Origin: Shewanella sp. ANA-3
GTDB lineage: Bacteria; Pseudomonadota; Gammaproteobacteria; Enterobacterales; Shewanellaceae
Reading direction: 5' to 3'
NCBI RefSeq assembly: GCF_000203935.1
Contig: NC_008577.1
Location: forward strand, 3,224,001-3,288,000
DNA: 64,000 nt
Positions 54,145-63,159 of the stretch are shown here, in pieces (positions within the stretch are counted from its first letter, which is position 1; the number at the start of each line of letters is the position of its first letter). The notes beneath the pieces were generated by a model. That model did no database searches. It was not told the origin of the DNA and saw nothing but the letters and a program-made list of their open reading frames with translations. A program made the position numbers and the translations under genes.

Positions 54145-55431
54145 TTAGAGACTTAATCCCCACACCTCGAAGGCATCGCGGCAAAGCTGCTCACGAAAAT
54201 CCGGATGAGCGATATTGATCAGCGCCTGCGCCCGCTCGCGTAGGGAGCGGCCACGTAGGTTTGCCGCGCCATACTCGGTCACTATGTAATGCACATGGGC
54301 ACGGGTCGTTACCACCCCTGCGCCGGGCGATAACACAGGAGCAATGCGGGAAATCGCGCCGCCCGAGGCGGTACTTGGCAAGGCAATCACAGAGCGGCCG
54401 CCTTCGGATAACCCCGCGCCGCGAATAAAGTCCATCTGCCCGCCAACACCCGAATAAATCTTAGTGCCTATCGAATCGGCGCAAACTTGGCCTGAAAGGT
54501 CGACCTGCAATGCCGAGTTAATCGCCATTACATTGGGGTTTTTACGAATGATAGCAGTATCGTTTACCTGCTCGATATCCATAAAAATGACCGCTGGATT
54601 ATCATCCACATAGTCGTATAACTTCTGGCTTCCTAAGGCGAAACCTGTGACCAGTTTTCCGGGGTAAAAACGTTTCTTGCTGTTGTTAATCACGCCCTTT
54701 TCGACCAGCTGCAAAATCCCGTCGGAAAATAGCTCGGTATGCACGCCTAAGTCTTTATGCTCGGTCAGGCAAGACAACACCGCATCGGGAATCGCACCAA
54801 TGCCCATCTGCAAACAATCGCCATCACGCACTAATTCGGCCACGTTTTTACCTATCGCCAAACTCACGGCATCGCCGGTGGCAAAGGCATGGATGGGCAA
54901 ACTGGCGCTCTGTTCATACACGGCAGCGAAACGGTCGATATGAATAAAACCATCGCCGTGGGTGCGGGGCATTTGCGGGTTGATATGGGCGATGATTTTA
55001 CCCGCCACTTGGCAGGCGGCTAAGGTGGCCTCCACCGAAATGCCTAAGGAACACATGCCGTGTTTGTCGGGCGGCGACACTTGGATAATCGCGGTATCGA
55101 TTTTTTGCTCGCCGCTGCGGAACAGTTTAGGCACTTCCGAGAGGAAAATCGGCACATAGTCGGCGTCACCGCTTTGTAATAACGGCCGAGTCGGCACTCC
55201 ACCAAAGAAACAGCGATGGCGCAGATGACCACGCAAATCGGGATGACTTAAGGACTCGGCGCCTTCGGTATGTAGCTGTAATAAGGTGAGATTTTCAAGG
55301 GTGAGCGCATGTTTTGCCAGCGCATCTAATAAGACTCTGGGGGTCGCCCCCATGGAATGGGTCCACAGGGTTTCGCCACTTTGAATGAGCGATACCGCTT
55401 CGAGGGCACTTTGACACACAATCGCAGACAT
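54145..55431 (-). CDS. Acetyl-CoA hydrolase/4-hydroxybutyrate CoA-transferase family protein
   Basis: A 428-residue CoA-transferase of the Cat2/AbfT type, with two alpha/beta domains. Recognisable parts are the N-terminal GETLWTHSMGATPRVLLDALAK, INPQMPRTHGDGFIH, GDCLQMGIGAIPDAVLSCL, HTELFSDGILQLVEKG and GVGGQMDFIRGAGLSEGGRSVIALPSTASGG. The catalytic glutamate of the family lies near HTELFSDG or the following strand. It likely moves CoA between short-chain acids, such as acetate and another acid. Monocistronic. Confidence 0.85.
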   Translation of the reverse strand: MSAIVCQSALEAVSLIQSGETLWTHSMGATPRVLLDALAKHALTLENLTLLQLHTEGAESLSHPDLRGHLRHRCFFGGVPTRPLLQSGDADYVPIFLSEVPKLFRSGEQKIDTAIIQVSPPDKHGMCSLGISVEATLAACQVAGKIIAHINPQMPRTHGDGFIHIDRFAAVYEQSASLPIHAFATGDAVSLAIGKNVAELVRDGDCLQMGIGAIPDAVLSCLTEHKDLGVHTELFSDGILQLVEKGVINNSKKRFYPGKLVTGFALGSQKLYDYVDDNPAVIFMDIEQVNDTAIIRKNPNVMAINSALQVDLSGQVCADSIGTKIYSGVGGQMDFIRGAGLSEGGRSVIALPSTASGGAISRIAPVLSPGAGVVTTRAHVHYIVTEYGAANLRGRSLRERAQALINIAHPDFREQLCRDAFEVWGLSL

Positions 55432-55669
55432 ACAGAATTCCTTCGCTTAGCTGATCCCCATTCCTTTGCGCATGTTGTGGCGAGGATGCGCCACACGCTT
55501 TGCATCTCCGCTCCCCCAAGGGATCCGCAAAGCCAATACCGCAAAGGAACATTTTATTAGCAGCAGTGTAAGCGAGTTCTAAAGTAACTAACATCCATTT
55601 CAACGACTTAGTCCGATTCTTTACCAATACTTTGCGTTAAGTCAAAACTCGCATTCAAAGCGAGAGCCG

Positions 55670-56791
55670 TTAATCCAAACGTTTGGAGAATCGCAGACTG
55701 GCCACCAGCAGGCCTAGGCAGGTAAAGCCAATCATCCACAGCGCATCAAATTGCAAGTCACTCACCTCGGCATCCCTCAGCACAATCGCGCGGGACATGC
55801 GCATAAAGTGCGTCGCGGGTAACGCCTCGGCAATCCACTGCGCCGCCACGGGCATGGCCTCGTAGGGGAACATAAAGCCCGACAACAGAATCGACGGCAG
55901 CAGGATAAACACCGTCATCTGCATCGACTGCAACTGGGTTTTCGCTATGGTCGAAATCACTAGGCCTAAGGTCAAACTGGCGCAGATAAACAACATGGCC
56001 GCCAGCGCAATCGAGTCCAAACCGCCGCGGATCGGCACTGCAAACAGCAAATGTCCGGCACTAAGAATAATGGCCAATTGCACGAAACCCACTAATACAT
56101 AAGGGGTGATTTTACCTAGCATTAGCTCGAGCGGCCGCACTGGTGTGGTGATTAAAAACTCCATATTGCCCTGCTCACGCTCGCGCACAATCGCGGCCGA
56201 GGTAAACATCACCATGGTCATAGTCAAAATCACCCCCAAGAGGCCGGGGACGATATTCACCACAGAACGCTGCTCAGGGTTAAAGTATTGCACCACCTCA
56301 AAACTGGGGGGATTCGATTTGACCGCCCTGCCCGCGATTTCATCGAGCGGCATTTGCCTTAAACTGCGAATAGTGGAGGCGACTACGGTATCCGAGCCAT
56401 CCACTAACCATTGACCCACGGGCTCGGCAAAATAGGCCTGCCCCGCAAAGGCGGGATGCCGCACTAAACGCTCGTCGAGATCGGCGCCTAAATACAGCAC
56501 GGCTTTCACTTCGCCCCGTGTAATGGCTGCATCCGCTTCGGCGGCGCTCAAATAGCGATGTTTAAAATCAACAACTTGAGTCGCTTCTACTGCCTTAACC
56601 AAGGCGCGGCTATAGGCAGAATCGCTTAAATTCACTAAACCTGCGGGCAAATGGCGCGCATCGGTATTGATGGCATAACCAAACAACATCAACTGCACTA
56701 AGGGGATCATCACTATCATGCCGAAGGTCATGCGATCCCGCGATAACTGCCTGAGTTCTTTGACCACCACGGCCCAAATTCTACGTAGCAT
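55670..56791 (-). CDS. ABC-2 type permease of an efflux system
   Basis: A 373-residue YhhJ/YbhR-like permease: an N-terminal helix, a periplasmic segment (HLPAGLVNLSDSAYSRALVKAVEATQVVDF onwards) and five C-terminal helices with the ABC-2 signature REREQGNMEFLITTPVRPLELMLGKITPYVLVG. Its first 11 bp overlap the end of the ATPase gene. Only one permease gene is present, where E. coli ybhFSR has two, so it may work as a homodimer. Confidence 0.87.
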   Translation of the reverse strand: MLRRIWAVVVKELRQLSRDRMTFGMIVMIPLVQLMLFGYAINTDARHLPAGLVNLSDSAYSRALVKAVEATQVVDFKHRYLSAAEADAAITRGEVKAVLYLGADLDERLVRHPAFAGQAYFAEPVGQWLVDGSDTVVASTIRSLRQMPLDEIAGRAVKSNPPSFEVVQYFNPEQRSVVNIVPGLLGVILTMTMVMFTSAAIVREREQGNMEFLITTPVRPLELMLGKITPYVLVGFVQLAIILSAGHLLFAVPIRGGLDSIALAAMLFICASLTLGLVISTIAKTQLQSMQMTVFILLPSILLSGFMFPYEAMPVAAQWIAEALPATHFMRMSRAIVLRDAEVSDLQFDALWMIGFTCLGLLVASLRFSKRLD

Positions 56792-57821
56792 CTTGAGCCT
56801 CCACGGTAGTGGCCTGACTGCCGTTTGGCGGCGTTAGCTGGGCACGCCCACCCGTGCAGGTGACAAACACATCCTCAAGGCTGGGGCGCACTTCGGTCAA
56901 TGCCCGCCCCGCGACCCTTGGGCTTAACCAGGCCAGCGGATCTGCAATCGAACTTTGCACTAATACCCGTAAACGACTGCCAATCTGCGCCGCCGATAAC
57001 ACGTTGGCGTCGCTAATGAGTGACTGTTTAAGCTTGCGTAAATCCTCCCCCGACACTTCAACGACCCGCGCGCCCATGGCCGCCATTAATTGTTGCGGCG
57101 AGCCGTCGGCGCGTTTTATCCCACGCTCTAAAATCGCTAATCCATGGCAACGCTCTGCCTCATCCATATAGTGGGTCGAGACTAAAATCGTGGTGCCTTG
57201 GGCGCAGAGATCGAACAGCCGCTCCCAAAACTCGCGGCGATTTTCAGGGTCGACCGCCGATGTTGGCTCATCGAGAAATAACAGCTCGGGGTGATGCAAG
57301 GTCGCGGCGGCCAAAGCTAAACGTTGCTTTTGCCCGCCACTCATGGAGCCCGCCATTTGCTTCTCGCGCCCCGCCAAATCGTACAAGCTTAATAGTTCGG
57401 CCAAACGCGCCTTGGTTTGGCGACGATTCAGCCCATAAATTTGCGCCACAAACTCGAGGTTTTCCCGCACCGACAGGTTGTCGTAGAGGGAGAATTTTTG
57501 CGTCATATAGCCAATGCGGCGGCGCAGTTTTTCCTCGGCGCCGGGCAAGGTTTCCCCCAGCACCCGAATATCCCCTGAGGTTGGGCTGAGCAGCCCAGTC
57601 AACATTCGAATGGAGGTCGATTTGCCACAGCCATTGGGGCCTAAAAACCCATAAATCGTGCCCTTAGGGATCGCCAAATCAAGGTCTTCGACCGCATTGA
57701 TGCCGCCAAAAGCGCGGGTCATACCGCGGGTTTCGATAGCAAATTCAGGAGTCGCGCTTGATGTTTCTGCCGCTGATGTCCCTGCGACTGATATCCCTGC
57801 TGTAGCCTGTTGAGCACTCAT
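56781..57821 (-). CDS. ABC transporter ATPase of the efflux system
   Basis: A 346-residue ATPase: Walker A GPNGCGKST, Q-loop MTQKFSLYDNLSVRENLEF, signature SGGQKQR, Walker B LLFLDEPTSAVDP, switch region STHYMDEAERC. The N-terminus has a short Ala/Thr/Ser-rich extension before FAIETRGMTRAFGG. It overlaps the HlyD-like gene by 4 bp and the permease by 11 bp, showing a coupled operon. Confidence 0.9.
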   Translation of the reverse strand: MSAQQATAGISVAGTSAAETSSATPEFAIETRGMTRAFGGINAVEDLDLAIPKGTIYGFLGPNGCGKSTSIRMLTGLLSPTSGDIRVLGETLPGAEEKLRRRIGYMTQKFSLYDNLSVRENLEFVAQIYGLNRRQTKARLAELLSLYDLAGREKQMAGSMSGGQKQRLALAAATLHHPELLFLDEPTSAVDPENRREFWERLFDLCAQGTTILVSTHYMDEAERCHGLAILERGIKRADGSPQQLMAAMGARVVEVSGEDLRKLKQSLISDANVLSAAQIGSRLRVLVQSSIADPLAWLSPRVAGRALTEVRPSLEDVFVTCTGGRAQLTPPNGSQATTVEAQDAT

Positions 57822-58834
57822 GGCAGTTGTACCTCAAGGGCCATTCCCGTGGGTAAATCCTCTCCCTCTGGCGCAATATCAATATCGGTGAGATACATTA
57901 ATCTCGCCCTATCGCGTTCATTTAAGGCATAAAAAGGAGTGTAAGCCGGTTGACTGCGGATATTACGCACTGTGCCTGCAATAGGCTGCGCGCGGCCATC
58001 GACAAGGATCTTCACTTGGCTACCCGCCTTGACCCTATCGAGCCAAGTCGCAGGCAGATACACCCGCACATAGGGATGCTCAATTGCCAATAAACCAATA
58101 AGTTGACTGCCTGCGGCCACCCTGTCGCCCACCCGCCAAGGTAAGGTATCCACTACTGCGGATCTTGCTGCCACTAGGCTTAAATCCTTGAGGGCTTTTT
58201 GCTCTTGTGCCACGCCAGCCATGGCCGCCTCGACTGCGGCTCTGGCCTGTTCGAGTTGCTCGCTGCGGGTACCGTTTTGTAGCAGTCTTAGGCTCTGCTC
58301 GGCTTCGGCCTGCTTGGCAAGGCTGGTATCACGCGCCGCGAGCGCCGCATCTAAGTCCGCTTGGCTAAGCACCTTAGTCTTAAATAACCGCTGCGTGCGC
58401 TCAAAATTCTGCTGCACCTCTTTCACGCTGGCATTGGCGCCGTCGAGGGCGGCGCGGGCTTTATCTATATCTTCCGAGCGAGCCCCCGTCACGGCTTCTT
58501 CCAGCTTGGCCTGCGCTTGCTTAAGCTCGGCTTGACGTTGACCTAAGCGCGCCTTAGCGGCTGTGCTATCTAGCTCGAGTAACACCTCCCCCGCCTGCAC
58601 TTGCTGGCCTTCGACCACATTAATCTGGTTGATCAGCTCCCCCACGGGTGCGGTGAGGGTTAACCTGTCGCGCTCGACTGTGCCCAGCACGCGGGGGGAT
58701 TCATCACCGCAAGCCGTCAATTGCAGCAACAATGCCGCGCCCAAAAGATTCGCCAACATCTTGCCCCATCTTTGAGGAGAAAGTCGCCGCGTTTTAACCG
58801 ACATCACTGTTAACCTATTGGTTAAAATCATCAT
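57818..58834 (-). CDS. HlyD-family membrane-fusion lipoprotein
   Basis: A 338-residue periplasmic adaptor with lipobox LTACGDE after a hydrophobic stretch, lipoyl-like half-motifs (LTAPVGELINQINVVEGQQVQAGEVLLELD) and a long coiled-coil hairpin (KARLGQRQAELKQAQAKLEEAVTGAR to SVKEVQQNFERTQRLFKTKVLSQADLDAA), typical of YbhG. It overlaps the tetR stop by 4 bp (ATGA). Confidence 0.88.
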   Translation of the reverse strand: MMILTNRLTVMSVKTRRLSPQRWGKMLANLLGAALLLQLTACGDESPRVLGTVERDRLTLTAPVGELINQINVVEGQQVQAGEVLLELDSTAAKARLGQRQAELKQAQAKLEEAVTGARSEDIDKARAALDGANASVKEVQQNFERTQRLFKTKVLSQADLDAALAARDTSLAKQAEAEQSLRLLQNGTRSEQLEQARAAVEAAMAGVAQEQKALKDLSLVAARSAVVDTLPWRVGDRVAAGSQLIGLLAIEHPYVRVYLPATWLDRVKAGSQVKILVDGRAQPIAGTVRNIRSQPAYTPFYALNERDRARLMYLTDIDIAPEGEDLPTGMALEVQLP

Positions 58835-59529
58835 TCACTCCTAGGTTCACGTAATACACCCTGGGTAAACACCTGCATATTGTGCAGCGCTAAGCGTTGT
58901 AAATCCGCAGTATTGGCACTAAACAGGCCAAACTGACGCATTAAAACCGGGGGCGCGATCAGCGGAAACACCATCAAACTGATAAAACTCAGGCGCACTA
59001 AATTGGGGTCGAGCCCTTCTTTGAGTAATCCCGCATTCACTAATGCCGACTCGACCCATTGGCGCGAGAGGGACAGAATTTGCTCAAACACCGACAACAT
59101 AATTCGATAGGCCTCTGTGCCATCGCCTTCCTGCAACACACGTACTATTAATCGGGGTAATCCAAGATTAGGTGCCATCACCCGATAATAGGTTTGCATC
59201 AGTTCACCTATATCATTGGGTGCTTGAGCGCTGGAGATTTCACGCAAACGCGCAATCACAGGCTCGAGGGTTTCCCGCACCATCTGCTCGAATAAGCCAG
59301 CTTTAGAGTCAAAGTAATAGCGGATAAGCGCCGCATCCACTTCGGCTTCACGGGCTATTTCACGGGTAGAAACAGTGGGATAACTGCGTTCACTAAAGAG
59401 CGTCACCGCGGCGGCGATCAGCCGTTGACGCGCATCAGAGTTGCCTTTCGGGCGACCCGCAGTCATGGACTGCCCAGGTTGGGCGGCAAAGGGAACCACA
59501 CCTCTTGGGCGACGGGGAATAAGCGACAT
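58831..59529 (-). CDS. TetR-family repressor (CecR/YbiH-like)
   Basis: A 232-residue regulator with HTH at about residues 30-75 (RQRLIAAAVTLFSERSYPTVSTREIAREAEVDAALIRYYFDSKAGLFEQM) and a TetR C-terminal domain. Same gene order as E. coli ybhR-S-F-G/cecR: TetR, HlyD, ATPase, permease. It probably represses its own operon through the inverted repeat just upstream. The N-terminal 25 residues are basic and disordered. Confidence 0.87.
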   Translation of the reverse strand: MSLIPRRPRGVVPFAAQPGQSMTAGRPKGNSDARQRLIAAAVTLFSERSYPTVSTREIAREAEVDAALIRYYFDSKAGLFEQMVRETLEPVIARLREISSAQAPNDIGELMQTYYRVMAPNLGLPRLIVRVLQEGDGTEAYRIMLSVFEQILSLSRQWVESALVNAGLLKEGLDPNLVRLSFISLMVFPLIAPPVLMRQFGLFSANTADLQRLALHNMQVFTQGVLREPRSE

Positions 59530-59545
59530 AAGCCACTCCAGCAGA

Positions 59546-59563
59546 ATTCATCTACTGATGAAT
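59546..59563 (-). promoter_or_regulatory. Candidate TetR operator
   Basis: ATTCATC-TACT-GATGAAT, a perfect 7-4-7 inverted repeat, 17 bp upstream of the tetR start codon. A second, longer repeat TTAAATTCCTCA/TGAGGAATTTAA lies at 59594-59605 and 59619-59630. Operator function is inferred from position and symmetry. Confidence 0.6.
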
Positions 59564-59704
59564 ATACTGAAAAGCTGCTGGAAAAGGCAGCAGTTAAATT
59601 CCTCATTTTGATTAAAATTGAGGAATTTAACCTAAAAGGCTTAAGCCTAAGATATCAGACGGTTAAAACCATTTTTAAGGCTAGTATTTAGCTTTAATGA
59701 AATC

Positions 59705-60073
59705 CTAAGTCCCTTTCACGATGGCGCTTAAACGTGCGATAAATTGCTGCACAGCTTCAAGGGTATCGAAACTAAACGCCAATCCGTAGTGGGTTTCGTT
59801 AAGGCTCTTATGTAAGCGCTTGGGAAAACGCGTCATTTCCGCATTATGGTAATAGTCATACTTAGCATGTACGCCCGCTAAGGTGGCTAACTCGCTGGAA
59901 AACACCTCAAAGGCTGGGCGGATAATCAGCTGCGCGGTTTTGCCCTCCATATGCAGATAAAAAGCTTCCTTGGTTTCCGGCAACATATATTCGGTAATGC
60001 TCTTCACCGAAAAATTGCTGCGACAATGCAGCTCGGTTAAACAGCGGCTCATTTCCTGTTGTGTTATAGCCAA
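59705..60073 (-). CDS. Conserved hypothetical protein, 122 aa
   Basis: A small soluble protein of no recognised family (VKSITEYMLPETKEAFYLHMEGKTAQLIIRPAFE... GLAFSFDTLEAVQQFIARLSAIVKG). I chose a TTG start at 60073 because GGAGG lies 5 bp upstream; an ATG at 60052 has only a very close AGGA. The middle has an alternating beta pattern and the end is helical. Confidence 0.6.
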   Translation of the reverse strand: MAITQQEMSRCLTELHCRSNFSVKSITEYMLPETKEAFYLHMEGKTAQLIIRPAFEVFSSELATLAGVHAKYDYYHNAEMTRFPKRLHKSLNETHYGLAFSFDTLEAVQQFIARLSAIVKGT

Positions 60074-60115
60074 AAGTGCCTCCTGAAAGTGTAAACATCT
60101 TGATATACAGAACAA

Positions 60116-60551
60116 TAAACTGATTAGTCGTTCAGTGTTAATAAAAAATAATTTCCCACAGCTTTAGGCAAATTTAAACAGCTTAATACGCCATGCGTTT
60201 TATTAGCGTTTACTGATCAAGTAATTAGCGTGCCCCTCCACCCTATTAAAACACAGTCAAAAGATTGTCGCTATGTCATTAAATTGTATAGTGAATTTTT
60301 GCTTGCCAGCAGAAAATGTTGCGACTACGTTAATAACCCAGAGTGGAAGTCGGGCCAGTTTAGCCCCGATGCAAAAGCCAAAGCGGTGATGTGTTTTAGC
60401 TGCCACTCCCAAGGTTTCGCCGTATTGATTTAAACCTGACAAACGATTGCCATGCCGAACGCTGCGACTTAACGCCATTCACCCGACACTCAATGGCCGT
60501 TAGCAATGGACTGCAAGGCCGTGCTCAATCACTAAAAGATGAGAAACACCC
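60116..60551. other. Intergenic region with a cytochrome-like remnant, 436 bp
   Basis: No intact gene; see the remnant at 60230-60433. The rest holds the promoter of the lipase gene. Confidence 0.5.
60230..60433 (+). pseudogene. Possible cytochrome P460/haem c C-terminal remnant
   Basis: A 67-codon open frame from a GTG contains NPEWKSGQFSPDAKAKAVMCFSCHSQG. The CxxCH with the preceding FSPDAKAKAV resembles the C-terminus of small P460-type or other c-type cytochromes. There is no signal peptide and no SD, and the frame ends soon after the motif. It is most likely a decayed gene end; chance cannot be excluded. Confidence 0.3.
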
Positions 60552-61409
60552 ATGAAGATAAAAAACACCTTAATGCTCTTGGGTCTGTTAGCTGTCAGCC
60601 CCGCGGTATTTGCTGCAACGGGTATCGCCTTTGTCCACGGAACTGGGCATCAAACCAATGCGTTAGCCGACTATTGGACGTCGGAGTTTGTTAACTCGGT
60701 GCGCCAAGGGATCCCCGTCCCCAATAATTACACTGTCATCAACTGTGACTTCGACCAATATATGTGGGAAGAAACGGCCGCAGGCTGTCTTGCCACTCAG
60801 CTCAATAGCTTTATTCAAGCGAAGAATATTGATGATTTAATCCTGCTCACCCACTCCAATGGCGGCAATGTGGTGCGCTGGATTTTATCCAACCCAACCT
60901 GGGACAGCCGCTATCCTGCGGTGATCAACGCCACCTCCAGAGTCATAGCCCTTGCGCCATCGAGTGGCGGCACGCCGCTGGCCGATGCGGTCAATCAGGG
61001 CAATGTGTTCGAAACCAGCCTAGGTTGGCTCTTAGGCTATGGCAGCAATGCGGTCAAACAACAGCAAGTCGGCTGGATGGCAAACTACAACAACACCTTG
61101 CTCTACGGCACAGCTGGTCGCCCGAGTTTAGGTAAGCCCTTCGAGGTGGTTGTCGGCTCGGATGTGGATTCTGCCATTTGGGATAGCGACAGCTACTGCG
61201 CTGGCTATCAATATCAGGTCGCCCTCGAAACCACCCAAAACTGGCTCGATAGCTGCTCCGACGGCTTCTTAAATTGCAGCTCGCAAAAAGCCGCAGGCAC
61301 AGTCTGGTTTACCGATAAACAAAAGACCCGAGGTCAAGAACCATTAAGCCATCAGCAGAGTCGCCGTGCCTGCTTTAACTTAGACACGCTGATCAGAAGC
61401 CATATTTAA
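60552..61409 (+). CDS. Secreted alpha/beta-hydrolase (lipase-like)
   Basis: A 285-residue secreted hydrolase with signal KIKNTLMLLGLLAVSPAVFAA. The oxyanion strand is IAFVHGTGHQ, the nucleophile elbow THSNGGNVVRWIL (serine at about 102) and a late histidine is seen in QEPLSHQQSRR. Several cysteines (CDFDQYMWEETAAGC, CAGYQ, CSDGFLNC) suggest disulfides. Likely an extracellular lipase or esterase. It is 10 bp upstream of a lipoprotein gene, which may help its folding or retention. Confidence 0.8.
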   Translation: MKIKNTLMLLGLLAVSPAVFAATGIAFVHGTGHQTNALADYWTSEFVNSVRQGIPVPNNYTVINCDFDQYMWEETAAGCLATQLNSFIQAKNIDDLILLTHSNGGNVVRWILSNPTWDSRYPAVINATSRVIALAPSSGGTPLADAVNQGNVFETSLGWLLGYGSNAVKQQQVGWMANYNNTLLYGTAGRPSLGKPFEVVVGSDVDSAIWDSDSYCAGYQYQVALETTQNWLDSCSDGFLNCSSQKAAGTVWFTDKQKTRGQEPLSHQQSRRACFNLDTLIRSHI

Positions 61410-61419
61410 GGAGCTAACT

Positions 61420-62748
61420 ATGCAACCATTCACACTCCGCACCTTAAGCAAAGCGGTCAGCTTGGTCATCTTAGCTGGCCTGCTCGGTGCCTGTCAGGAT
61501 GAATCGACCACGCCTGAGCCACAAAAAGAAGCCAGCCCAATGTATGCCAAGGGCTTAACCTTATCAGCGCCAACGGATAGCGATCTTGTCGATACCTATA
61601 TCGCCGCGCCAACCCTCGCGCCGATTAACACCAGTACCGATTATGTCAGCTTTATCACCCCGCTCTATGGCGAATACCAAGCCAGTCAGCCCGTGCTTGA
61701 GCAGACAAGCAAGAGCGATGAGTATTGGCTTAATGTCACCGGCGCCGAGCTGAATGCTGGCGTGCAGCTTAACTTGAGCCAAGCGGGCAGCTTAGTGCGG
61801 ATTGCGCCCCGCGGCGATGTCAGCACAGGCGCCTTGATGCATGCCGATGCCGTAGCGCCTGAGCGAGTGCAAATTCAGCGGATAGGCCACACGCCGCAGG
61901 GGAAAAACGCCAGCCCGCAAGCAACGGAATCTTTAGTTAAGTCGCTGGTGAGCGCCGACGCCTTAGCCAGTGCGGGACTCGCCGATGATTCCAGCGCGCT
62001 ACAAATGTCTGAAAAAGCCACGGCCGGAGAATATCGCCTACAAGTCAGCCAGCCCTTGGTTGCTAGGGCCAACTATCTGGTCAACGTGAAGGAAAAAGGC
62101 TCGCCCTATCAACTGAGCATCAAGGCGCCCAGCGCAATTGCGGCCGACGCCCAAACGCTTGGGGTAAAACTCGCCTTAAGCCAAAGCGATAATCAATTTG
62201 CGCCTCAGGCCAAACTCAAACAAGCCGATGGCACAGAGCAAGCGCTGGCCATGGTGAAACAGGGGGATGAATGGCAGGCTTTAGTGCCCGCAGACTTGCC
62301 CCTTGCCAGCAGCAATGCGGGGCTGAGTGAAATCGAAGTCACAGTCCAGACTCAGGTCGATGGCCGCCCAGTGCAGCGCACGGTGAAAACCGCCTTTAAG
62401 TCCTATGTAAATTCGGCCAGCATCAAGCCCGAAGTATTGACCGTTTGGGACAAAGGCGTGCCGAATCAAGTCAACTTTGAGCTAAATGTCGCCGAGGCGG
62501 GACGCTTTGGTTTAAGTGGCGTGCTCACGGGCACCAATACCGAGGGCCAAAAAGTGGCGATTATGCGCACCCAAGCGGCGACTTGGTTAACGCCCGAATC
62601 CCCCAAACTCAAGCTGATGTTTGACCCAACACTTATCCAAGCATCCGGTCTGCAACCGCCCTTTGAACTCAACGAGCTAGAGCTGCAAGACCAAGGGCAA
62701 ATGGCACGGTTAAGTTTTCAGGCTAACGCGCTGGTGCTTAGCCGCTAA
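61420..62748 (+). CDS. Lipoprotein of unknown function (DUF4785-like)
   Basis: A 442-residue lipoprotein with signal LVILAGLLGACQDES (lipobox LGAC). The rest is beta-rich: STDYVSFITPLYGEYQASQPVLEQTS, then repeated immunoglobulin-like segments (LGVKLALSQSDNQFAPQAKL, VNFELNVAEAGRFGLSGVLTGTNTEGQ). It follows the lipase by 10 bp with AAGGAG before the ATG, so it is a two-gene operon and a partner role is likely. Confidence 0.72.
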   Translation: MQPFTLRTLSKAVSLVILAGLLGACQDESTTPEPQKEASPMYAKGLTLSAPTDSDLVDTYIAAPTLAPINTSTDYVSFITPLYGEYQASQPVLEQTSKSDEYWLNVTGAELNAGVQLNLSQAGSLVRIAPRGDVSTGALMHADAVAPERVQIQRIGHTPQGKNASPQATESLVKSLVSADALASAGLADDSSALQMSEKATAGEYRLQVSQPLVARANYLVNVKEKGSPYQLSIKAPSAIAADAQTLGVKLALSQSDNQFAPQAKLKQADGTEQALAMVKQGDEWQALVPADLPLASSNAGLSEIEVTVQTQVDGRPVQRTVKTAFKSYVNSASIKPEVLTVWDKGVPNQVNFELNVAEAGRFGLSGVLTGTNTEGQKVAIMRTQAATWLTPESPKLKLMFDPTLIQASGLQPPFELNELELQDQGQMARLSFQANALVLSR

Positions 62749-62797
62749 TTTAGCAAGCGCACTATATTTTCTCTTTCCACTTCTCCCTTCCCAACCG

Positions 62798-62829
62798 TTT
62801 TGAGTGCCCACCCGGGCACTCTTTTTTTA
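62798..62829 (+). terminator. Terminator of the lipase-lipoprotein operon
   Basis: GAGTGCCC-ACCC-GGGCACTC (62802-62809 and 62814-62821) followed by T7; 53 bp after the stop. Confidence 0.93.
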
Positions 62830-63159
62830 GCTTGATGCAATCAGCCTCAGTTAAAGCCAGACAGAAAATCACCAGACAAATTCCCAACAAAGGTTTTCAA
62901 AATGCCGCATGAGATCACAAATGAGTGATAAAGCAGGTGCCACAGGACGCAATATCGTCACAATGACGATATAAAATTTACATTGATTACCGAAGGTTAT
63001 TCCTTTTAAATAACAAAGTGTCTAGGCATAATGTCAATGTTTTGACATCATCCAAATTGATGACACTCAATGTACAAAACGCGCTACCTATAAAAATAAC
63101 AATGGCTAATGGCACCGCGATTCCCCCGCCTTAGTCGATGCTCAAGCAATGGAAATCCT
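62830..63159 (+). promoter_or_regulatory. Promoter region of the CadC-like regulator
   Basis: A 330-bp gene-free spacer. At 63031-63048 is a perfect inverted repeat ATGTCAA-TGTT-TTGACAT, overlapped by a second set of TGACATCA/TGATGACA arms (63043-63064). It is a good operator candidate, perhaps for the regulator itself. Confidence 0.45.

Noticed and set aside
55295..55627. 110-codon minus-strand frame overlapping the CoA-transferase start
   Set aside because: Out-of-frame shadow of the CoA-transferase gene and its upstream region.
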